DNA of 5,445 bases. Origin: Gammaproteobacteria bacterium (GTDB lineage Bacteria; Pseudomonadota; Gammaproteobacteria; UBA9214). The first letter of the stretch is position 1. Every line of letters begins with the position of its first letter. Positions 1-4,643 of this stretch are shown here, one piece after another. The position numbers were made by a program, and so were the translations under genes. The stretch is from assembly GCA_029881775.1 (NCBI GenBank), contig JAOULY010000163.1, positions 1-5,445 of the forward strand. The letters are read 5' to 3'. The notes beneath the pieces are model-generated. The model did not search any database and had not been told where the DNA came from. It saw only the letters and a list, made by a program, of their open reading frames with translations.

Positions 1-315
1 ACCACCCACCAGCAGGGCCACGTCACGCCCGGATCCCAGCCACTCGTCGAGGCGAACGGCCAGGGTTTCGGTCGACCAGGATTTACCGGTCACGTCCAGC
101 GCAATGACTTCACAGTCGCGCGGGATGGCTGCCAGCATCTGCTGGCCCTCCTCTGCGCGTGCCTGTTCAGTGGTGCGGGACTTGCTGCGGTTACCCGGGG
201 AAATCTCGACCAGTTCCAGCGTACATTCGCGCGGCATGCGCCTGGCATATTCACCATAACCGGTGCTTACCCACGCCGGCATGCGTGTGCCGACCGCAAC
301 CAGGTGTATATGCAT
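1..315 (-). CDS. rlmH: 23S rRNA (pseudouridine1915-N3)-methyltransferase RlmH, 5' part (truncated by window edge)
   Basis: RlmH is a small SPOUT-family methyltransferase that uses S-adenosylmethionine to methylate N3 of pseudouridine 1915 in helix 69 of 23S rRNA, acting on assembled 70S ribosomes. The window holds the first 105 codons of a family usually near 155 residues. The C-terminal knot segment that completes the SAM site and the RNA-binding tail lie past the left edge. The visible protein begins MHIHLVAVGTRMPAWV, like E. coli MKLQLVAVGTKMPDWV, followed by a GYGEYARRMPRE segment and, near the edge, GRDVALLVGG, matching E. coli GRDVSLLIGG just before the SAM loop. The ATG at 315 is chosen by this alignment. 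It lies 9 bases after the rsfS stop, with only a weak purine-rich stretch (GAACC) before it, so translational coupling to rsfS is likely. No internal stop is present. Confidence 0.95.
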   Translation of the reverse strand, partial: MHIHLVAVGTRMPAWVSTGYGEYARRMPRECTLELVEISPGNRSKSRTTEQARAEEGQQMLAAIPRDCEVIALDVTGKSWSTETLAVRLDEWLGSGRDVALLVGG

Positions 316-324
316 GCAGGTTCG

Positions 325-723
325 TCAGTCAGATTCGGTATCGCGCGGTGTCTTCCTGCTGCCGACCGACCAGAGTTTCTCCAGCGCATAGAACTCACGG
401 ATCTCGGGCATCATGACATGCACAACCACATCGGCAAGATCGACCAGTATCCATTCAGAACCCTTGTCACCCTCCACACCCAGCGCCGTGACGCCGTGCT
501 TCTTGGCCTCGAGCGCGACATTGTCGGCTATTGCCTTTATATGGCGTGTCGAGGTGCCGCTGGCCACCACCATGATATCCGTTATGGTGGTCAGGTCACG
601 CACATCGATCACCTGCACGTTCACTGCCTTCATGTCTTCGAGCGCCGCCAGCGTCACTGACAATAATTCGTCCGTCTGGATACCGGTCAACTCATCGCCG
701 GCGCGAATTTGCTTATCTTGCAT
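325..723 (-). CDS. rsfS: Ribosomal silencing factor RsfS (Iojap/DUF143 family)
   Basis: RsfS binds uL14 on the 50S subunit and blocks joining with the 30S, damping translation in stationary phase or starvation. The 132-residue protein has the family core: VIDVRDLTTITDIMVVASGT (about 38-57), STRHIKAIADNV (58-69), LGVEGDKGSEWILVDL (81-96) and DVVVHVMMPEIREFYALEKLW (98-118), closely matching E. coli RsfS. It is longer than the E. coli protein (105) by about 13 residues at each end: an N-terminal MQDKQIRAGDELTGI and a charged tail GSRKTPRDTESD. The ATG at 723 directly follows the nadD TAA, and a GGAA Shine-Dalgarno-like sequence sits 5 bases upstream inside nadD, which supports this start and translational coupling. 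The gene sits between nadD and rlmH as in many gammaproteobacteria. Confidence 0.95.
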   Translation of the reverse strand: MQDKQIRAGDELTGIQTDELLSVTLAALEDMKAVNVQVIDVRDLTTITDIMVVASGTSTRHIKAIADNVALEAKKHGVTALGVEGDKGSEWILVDLADVVVHVMMPEIREFYALEKLWSVGSRKTPRDTESD

Positions 724-1353
724 TTATGTTCCGTATAAACCCTGTATGTGAATAAGATCCAGCACGTCAGCCGGCAACAGGAAGTCAGCCTGTTCACCGG
801 CAGCGAGCAATGCGCGTAACCGTGTTGCGGATATTTCCAGCTGCGTGACTTCCTGGAACCATAACAATCCCGTTGACTGCGTCCTCAGCATGGCCGCATC
901 ACGGGCGCGGTGCATATGTATATATTCTGCAAGCTCACCTTTCTCGGGAAACTTCGCCTGTGGCCGCGTCATCACGACGATGTGGCAATGGTTCAGTAAC
1001 TCGTGCCAGCGGTGCCACGTGGGCAGACCGCGAAAGGCGTCCATGCCGACCAGCAGGCACAGCGTCTTGCCCGGCAGGTCCTTGCGTAACGACTGCAACG
1101 TGTCGAACGTGTAAGACAAGCCATCACGCTCGAACTCACGTTCATCAATGACAAAACCGTCCACTCCCGCAATCGCAGCCTGCAGCATCAGTGTGCGTTG
1201 CTGCGTACTTGCCAGTGGCTGTGGCCGATGCGGCGGTACATGACAGGGCAGCAGGCGAATTTCATCCAGTGCCAGCGCCTGTCTGACATCCAGTGCCGGG
1301 CGCAGGTGTCCGAAGTGTACCGGGTCGAAAGTGCCGCCGAGAATACCGATCAT
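724..1353 (-). CDS. nadD: Nicotinate-nucleotide adenylyltransferase NadD
   Basis: NadD transfers AMP from ATP to nicotinate mononucleotide to give deamido-NAD, the penultimate step of NAD synthesis in the cytoplasm. The protein has 209 residues, close to E. coli NadD (213). The N-terminal GGTFDPVHFGH (6-16) is the nucleotidyltransferase signature with the HxGH-type ATP-binding motif; CHVPPHRP follows near 37-44, VGMDAFRGLPTWHRW lies mid-protein, and ISATRLR (174-180) is the second signature (ISSTxIR type) that contacts the triphosphate. The start is secure: the in-frame codons upstream reach a TGA at 1384-1386 with no ATG, GTG or TTG between. No clear Shine-Dalgarno is visible. The stop TAA abuts the rsfS ATG with no intervening base. 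A 96-base spacer separates it from proA upstream. Confidence 0.97.
   Translation of the reverse strand: MIGILGGTFDPVHFGHLRPALDVRQALALDEIRLLPCHVPPHRPQPLASTQQRTLMLQAAIAGVDGFVIDEREFERDGLSYTFDTLQSLRKDLPGKTLCLLVGMDAFRGLPTWHRWHELLNHCHIVVMTRPQAKFPEKGELAEYIHMHRARDAAMLRTQSTGLLWFQEVTQLEISATRLRALLAAGEQADFLLPADVLDLIHIQGLYGT
729..732 (-). promoter_or_regulatory. Likely ribosome binding site of rsfS inside the nadD 3' end
   Basis: On the minus strand GGAA lies 5 bases before the rsfS ATG (723), embedded in the last sense codons of nadD (GGA ACA TAA). The motif is short, so the assignment rests on its position. It supports the ATG at 723 and re-initiation by ribosomes finishing nadD. Confidence 0.5.
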
Positions 1354-1391
1354 GTAATCAGGTGCAAACAGGAATGAGCGGCTTCATGAAT

Positions 1392-1447
1392 AGCGGGCGG
1401 CCTCTCCCTGGAAAGACGCAAGGATTGCGTGCCCGGAACCCGCCGCT
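1392..1447. repeat. Imperfect inverted repeat in the proA-nadD spacer
   Basis: AGCGGGCGG at 1392-1400 pairs with CCGCCGCT at 1440-1447 if one base is bulged. Nested inside is a perfect 5-bp hairpin, ACGCA (1416-1420) and TGCGT (1426-1430), with a 5-base loop. No U-tract follows on the transcribed strand, so an intrinsic terminator is not supported. It may be a decayed dispersed repeat or a transcript hairpin between proA and nadD. An 8-bp palindrome TTCATGAA at 1383-1390 lies beside it. The rest of the 96-base spacer shows nothing recognisable. Confidence 0.4.
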
Positions 1448-1449
1448 GC

Positions 1450-2733
1450 CTATGTTCGAATATGCCCGTCACCCAGTACGATATATTTAAGCGTGGTGAG
1501 ACCTTCCAGGCCGACCGGGCCGCGTGCGTGCAGCTTGTCGGTGCTGATGCCGATCTCGGCGCCGAGGCCGTACTCGAAACCATCCGCAAAACGACTGGAT
1601 GCATTGACCATCACCGAACTGGAATCCACCTCGTGCAGAAAACGCTGCGCACGTGACAGTGACTCCGTGATGATTACGTCAGTATGGTTTGAGCCGTGCC
1701 GCGCAATATGGTCCATGGCCGCATCAACATCCTCGACGATGCGAATCGACAGGATAGGCGCCAGGTATTCCTCGTCCCAGTCCGCCTCGGTCGCCGCATG
1801 GATTGCCGGGAGTATGGCACGGGTCGCCTCGCAACCACGCAATTCAACCCCCTCGGCCAGGTATTTTTCCGCCAGCGGCGGCAGCACCTGCGCCGCGATT
1901 GCCTTTGCAACCAGCAGCGTCTCCATGGTGTTGCAGGTGCCGTAACGCTGCGTCTTGGCGTTAAACGCCACGCGAATTGCCTTGTCGATGTCCGCCTGGT
2001 CATCGATATAGGTATGGCAAACACCGTGCAGGTGCTTGATGACGGGCACGCGCGCCTCGCGACTGATGCGCTCGATCAGCCCCTTGCCGCCACGCGGCAC
2101 GATTACATCGACAAACTCCGGCATGCTGATCAATTCACCGACCGCCGCACGGTCCGCGGTCTCGATGACCTGCACGGTATCGGTGGGCAGACCGGCCTCT
2201 GCCAGGCCCGTGTATATACATTGCGCAATTGCCTGGTTGGAATGTATGGCCTCGGATCCGCCGCGCAGGATGGCGGCATTGCCGGACTTCAGGCACAGTC
2301 CGGCGGCATCCGCCGTGACGTTGGGGCGCGATTCGTAAATGATGCCGATCACACCCAGCGGTACGCGCATACGGCCGACCTGGATACCGGACGGCCGGTA
2401 GTTCATATTGGAAATACTGCCAACCGGGTCGGGCAACAGTGCGATCTCGCGCAGGCCCTCGGCCATGGCGGCAATCCGTGCGTCGTTGAGTTCGAGGCGA
2501 TCCAGCAGCGCGGCATCGAGACCGTGCTCACGGCCCGCGGCCAGGTCCTTTTCGTTCGCTTGCTTGAGCTGATCCGCTGACGCCTCGATCGCGCGGGCGA
2601 TGGCCGCCAACGCGGCATCCTTCATGCCGGACCGGGCACGCGCGATGGCACGCGCAGCGACGCGGGCACGACGCCCGACACCCTGCATGTAGTCAGGGAC
2701 ATTGAATTCGATGGATTCGGCTTTCACACTCAT
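1450..2733 (-). CDS. proA: Gamma-glutamyl phosphate reductase (glutamate-5-semialdehyde dehydrogenase) ProA
   Basis: ProA reduces gamma-glutamyl phosphate with NADPH to glutamate-5-semialdehyde, the second step of proline synthesis from glutamate, working with the kinase ProB (not in this window). From the ATG at 2733 the protein has 427 residues, against 417 in E. coli. It belongs to the aldehyde dehydrogenase superfamily: MRVPLGVIGIIYESRPNVT (about 122-140), the catalytic-cysteine segment KTQRYGTCNTMETLLV with Cys267 (codon at 1933-1935), EVDSSSVMVNASSRFADG (368-385), and GLGAEIGISTDKLHARGP (389-406) are all intact. The frame is open back to a GTG at 2829, but those 32 extra codons are translated repeat DNA and lack family similarity, so I reject that longer start. 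No strong Shine-Dalgarno marks 2733; the ATG at 2688 (412 residues) is an alternative. The gene is not beside proB and interrupts the usual holA-nadD adjacency. Confidence 0.95.
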   Translation of the reverse strand: MSVKAESIEFNVPDYMQGVGRRARVAARAIARARSGMKDAALAAIARAIEASADQLKQANEKDLAAGREHGLDAALLDRLELNDARIAAMAEGLREIALLPDPVGSISNMNYRPSGIQVGRMRVPLGVIGIIYESRPNVTADAAGLCLKSGNAAILRGGSEAIHSNQAIAQCIYTGLAEAGLPTDTVQVIETADRAAVGELISMPEFVDVIVPRGGKGLIERISREARVPVIKHLHGVCHTYIDDQADIDKAIRVAFNAKTQRYGTCNTMETLLVAKAIAAQVLPPLAEKYLAEGVELRGCEATRAILPAIHAATEADWDEEYLAPILSIRIVEDVDAAMDHIARHGSNHTDVIITESLSRAQRFLHEVDSSSVMVNASSRFADGFEYGLGAEIGISTDKLHARGPVGLEGLTTLKYIVLGDGHIRT

Positions 2734-2760
2734 AAAACTGATACTTGATAATTCAAAATC

Positions 2761-2773
2761 CGGGACAGTCCCG
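2761..2773. repeat. Short perfect palindrome in the holA-proA spacer
   Basis: CGGGACAGTCCCG is symmetrical around the A at 2767 and can form a 5-bp stem with a 3-base loop. On the transcribed strand it is followed by GATTTT, too weak a tract for a convincing terminator of holA. It sits 27 bases before the proA ATG and could affect proA translation, or simply be part of the neighbouring repeat. Confidence 0.5.
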
Positions 2774-2780
2774 TCCAGTG

Positions 2781-2815
2781 TTGCCGGGTTTCGCCTTGCT
2801 GCATCCGGGCGGCAA
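2781..2815. repeat. Palindromic dispersed-repeat-like element in the holA-proA spacer
   Basis: TTGCCG (2781-2786) and CGGCAA (2810-2815) are perfect 6-base inverted arms around a CGGGTTTCGCC...GCATCCGGG core. The core resembles the CCCGGATGCAGCGCAGCGGAATCCGGG-type short repeats scattered through many proteobacterial genomes. That resemblance is from memory and was not searched. Translated in frame with proA it gives the RPDAARRNP string, typical of spurious peptides read from this repeat class. Confidence 0.55.
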
Positions 2816-2830
2816 ATAAAACCGCTCACC

Positions 2831-3853
2831 TCAGGCGACGGACAGAACCTCCTGCCCCGCCAGCCTGCAGGTTAATTGTAACAGTTCGTCCCAGGCGTTG
2901 CCCGCACCCCGCCCCTTGCTGATGCGGTCGATCGAGGCGCAGTGACGCAGCATGGCGTTACATTCCGCCGGTTTCAGGCGTTTTAACGCCGTCCCGACGG
3001 CGGTCTTGCGGTTCGCCCACACATGGTACCGGCTCAGCACCCCGGGAATTGCCTGGCCACCAGCCACCTGCGTCGCCATCGCTGTCAGCTGGCGGATCTC
3101 GCGCGCCAGCGCCCACAACACGATCTGTGGCGCCGTCCCCTCGGCCTCCAGTCCATGCAGGATACGAATACTGCGGGCGGCCTTGCCGGCTAGCGCCGCA
3201 TCAACCAGGCCGAACACGTCGAAGCGGGCGTTGTCGGCCACCAGCCGGGTGATCGCGTCGGCATCGACCGCCCCCGCACCCTGCAACAGGTACAGCTTGT
3301 CGATCTCCTGGACACAGGCCAGCAGGTTGCCCTCGACCCGGTCGGCCAGCATGGACACGGCCTCCGCGGTGGGTTCCAGCCCGCAGCGGCGCATCCGCGC
3401 CGCCACCCAGCCATTGAATTCACGCGCATCCATTGGCCAGACAAACAACACCACACCGGCCTTGTCCAGTGCCTGCACCCATTTACTCTTGCGCGCCGCC
3501 GGGTCCAGCTTGCCGGCAGTGACCAGCAACAGCGTATCCTCGGGCAGCTGTTCGGCAAAATCCCTGAGCGCCTGCGCGCCCTCCCTGCCCGGCTTGCCGG
3601 TCGGCATGCGCAGATCAATGATGCGCTGCGAGGAAAACAGCGACAGGCTGCCCGCCTCCGACTGCAAACTGTACCAGTCAAAACCCGTTTGCACGGTCAA
3701 CACATCGCGCTCGTCATAACCCTGCGCCCGTGCCGCGGCACGCACCGCATCGGCCGCTTCCATGACGCGCAAGGGATCATCGCCACTGACGAAATACACC
3801 GGCGCAAGCTGTTTTTTCAGGTGGGCATCAAGCTGTTCTGGTTTGAGTTGCAT
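2831..3853 (-). CDS. holA: DNA polymerase III delta subunit HolA
   Basis: Delta is the wrench of the clamp loader: in the complex with DnaX and HolB it opens the beta sliding clamp for loading on primed DNA. The protein has 340 residues, against 343 in E. coli. The N-terminal AAA+-like domain begins MQLKPEQLDAHLKKQLAPVY with FVSGDDPLRVMEAADAVR (21-38), matching the E. coli LGNDPLLLQESQDAVR region. GSLSLFSSQR (68-77) corresponds to the beta-clamp contact, where E. coli uses Leu73 and Phe74 (here Leu72-Phe73). EGNLLACVQEIDKLYLL (174-190) and DNARFDVFGLVDAAL (207-221) are further conserved blocks before the helical collar domain. As is normal for delta, no functional Walker A motif is seen. The ATG at 3853 fits the family start, though no clear Shine-Dalgarno precedes it. 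Confidence 0.96.
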   Translation of the reverse strand: MQLKPEQLDAHLKKQLAPVYFVSGDDPLRVMEAADAVRAAARAQGYDERDVLTVQTGFDWYSLQSEAGSLSLFSSQRIIDLRMPTGKPGREGAQALRDFAEQLPEDTLLLVTAGKLDPAARKSKWVQALDKAGVVLFVWPMDAREFNGWVAARMRRCGLEPTAEAVSMLADRVEGNLLACVQEIDKLYLLQGAGAVDADAITRLVADNARFDVFGLVDAALAGKAARSIRILHGLEAEGTAPQIVLWALAREIRQLTAMATQVAGGQAIPGVLSRYHVWANRKTAVGTALKRLKPAECNAMLRHCASIDRISKGRGAGNAWDELLQLTCRLAGQEVLSVA

Positions 3854-3889
3854 ACTTACAGAGAAGATCGATCACGCTGGTATATCAGC

Positions 3890-3961
3890 TGCAGGAGCGG
3901 ATCGCGTCCGCGAACTTCGCCGCGGCCGGATAATAATTCGCGGATGCGATCCGCTCCTGCA
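3890..3961. repeat. REP doublet (REPIN-like) inverted repeat between lptE and holA
   Basis: The bases 3890-3914 and 3937-3961 are reverse complements over 25 positions with one mismatch (G3906 against T3945), separated by a 22-base loop. Each arm is itself REP-shaped: a GGAG head (3894-3897 in the left arm, CTCC at 3954-3957 in the right) followed by a small hairpin, GCGGA-TCGCG-TCCGC at 3897-3911 and GCGGA-TGCGA-TCCGC at 3940-3954. This is the architecture of two REP sequences in inverted orientation, as mobilised by RAYT (TnpA-REP) transposases in Pseudomonas and relatives. No RAYT gene is in the window. In the transcript it would form a very stable stem after lptE, which could protect the leuS-lptE mRNA 3' end or reduce read-through into holA. 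No U-tract follows, so it is not a typical intrinsic terminator. Confidence 0.85.
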
Positions 3962-3985
3962 ATTGTATTGATAAACAAGTGCACG

Positions 3986-4504
3986 CTATCGCCCGAGCGC
4001 CGCGATCCGCAGCATGGCCAGGTTGACGATACTTTTCTGCAGGGTGCGACGCACCAGCTTCTCTTCGCGCGCCTTCGCCAGCACGTCGGTACTGGTAAAC
4101 AGGAAGTCGCGACTCAACGATACCGACTGTTCCGGAAGCAATACCTGCTGATCGGCCGCAAAAACCGAAAAACGAATGGTCTGACGTATTTCGTACTCCA
4201 GCACGTTACCGGCCGTGTCCACCGACAGCACCAGTTTTTCGGTGTCGTTCGCGGTAATGGACAGGATCGCACTGGCGCTCGCGGGGTCTGTCGTCACCAC
4301 TGCATCACGCATTCGCAGTGCGTGCGAGAAGTCATCCACCAGGGCACTGTAGGCACGCAAGCCCTTCACGTACGTTGTCGACATAACCGCTGGCAGACTG
4401 GCACTGCCGCGCAACTGGTAACCACAACCGGCCACAAATGAAACAACAAGCGCCACGGCCAGCATTAGCAGTATTTGACGTTTCACTTTCAACCCGGTGG
4501 TCAT
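3986..4504 (-). CDS. lptE: LPS-assembly lipoprotein LptE
   Basis: LptE is an outer-membrane lipoprotein that plugs the LptD barrel and helps place lipopolysaccharide in the outer leaflet. From the ATG at 4504 the protein has 172 residues (E. coli 193). It opens with a positively charged n-region (MTTGLKVKRQ), a hydrophobic segment ILLMLAVALVVSFVAG and the lipobox VAGC, with Cys27 as the likely lipidated residue. Directly after it comes GYQLRG, the hallmark start of mature LptE (Pseudomonas-like CGFQLRG). The rest fits the family: TTYVKGLRAYSALVDDF, an EYEIRQTIRFSVF strand pair, and a helical C-terminus. The open frame runs back to an ATG at 4654, but that 50-residue extension reads through repeat DNA and would bury the signal peptide. 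An AAGAG ribosome binding site 7 bases before 4504 confirms the shorter start. Its place next to leuS and holA is the standard one. Confidence 0.94.
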   Translation of the reverse strand: MTTGLKVKRQILLMLAVALVVSFVAGCGYQLRGSASLPAVMSTTYVKGLRAYSALVDDFSHALRMRDAVVTTDPASASAILSITANDTEKLVLSVDTAGNVLEYEIRQTIRFSVFAADQQVLLPEQSVSLSRDFLFTSTDVLAKAREEKLVRRTLQKSIVNLAMLRIAALGR

Positions 4505-4511
4505 TCTGTTT

Positions 4512-4516
4512 CTCTT
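4512..4516 (-). promoter_or_regulatory. Ribosome binding site of lptE
   Basis: AAGAG on the minus strand, 7 bases before the ATG at 4504. It decides between this start and the longer in-frame ATG at 4654, because it sits exactly where the signal-peptide-bearing protein begins. Confidence 0.65.
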
Positions 4517-4523
4517 AATTAAG

Positions 4524-4617
4524 CCCCCTCTCCCTCCGGGAGAGGGCCGGGGAGAGGGAATCAAATATATCGCCGATATATCCCCTCTTCCTGACCTTCT
4601 CCCGGGAGGGAGAAGGG
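4524..4617. repeat. Compound inverted repeat (two CCCTCTCCC-type units around an AT-rich palindrome) between leuS and lptE
   Basis: Three nested palindromes fill the spacer. CCCTCTCCC (4526-4534) and GGGAGAGGG (4538-4546) form a perfect 9-bp stem with a 3-base loop, with a further GGGAGAGGG copy at 4550-4558. CCTTCTCCC (4595-4603) and GGGAGAAGG (4608-4616) form a second 9-bp stem with a 4-base loop. Between them ATATATCG (4565-4572) and CGATATAT (4574-4581) are symmetrical about C4573. The left unit read in reverse complement is nearly the same as the right unit, so the whole element is a degenerate inverted pair. CCCTCTCCC(N)GGGAGAGGG units are common dispersed repeats in proteobacterial genomes (from memory). 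A 10-bp palindrome CTTAATTAAG (4514-4523) abuts the lptE end. Confidence 0.8.
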
Positions 4618-4643
4618 ATGGATTTTTTGAATATAGCGTTTGA

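Noticed and set aside
1350..1604. Minus-strand open frame of 84 codons across the proA end and proA-nadD spacer
   Set aside because: Mostly out of frame within proA, low-complexity Ser/Ala/Arg content, and no family resemblance.
1696..2580. Plus-strand open frame of 294 codons opposite proA
   Set aside because: It lies wholly inside proA, whose family motifs are unmistakable. The antisense product has no recognisable domain and is what GC-rich codon bias produces on the opposite strand.
2952..3719. Plus-strand open frame of 255 codons opposite holA
   Set aside because: Composition is Ser/Arg/Ala/Pro-rich with no domain, and it is fully antisense to a well-supported holA.
3890..3961. CRISPR array or rho-independent terminator in the lptE-holA spacer
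   Set aside because: There are only two inverted arms, not direct repeats with spacers, and no U-tract follows the stem on the transcribed strand.
3689..4441. Plus-strand open frame of 250 codons spanning the lptE-holA spacer
   Set aside because: It runs antisense to the ends of both holA and lptE and through the REP doublet; no plausible ribosome binding site or protein family was seen.
4514..4523. CTTAATTAAG palindrome as a regulator operator
   Set aside because: It is a lone short palindrome next to the repeat boundary and overlapping the lptE ribosome binding site; no matching regulator motif can be named.
4595..4616. Intrinsic terminator of leuS
   Set aside because: The 9-bp hairpin is strong but is followed by TCAGGAAGAGG on the transcribed strand, not a run of T. 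It fits better as half of the compound repeat.
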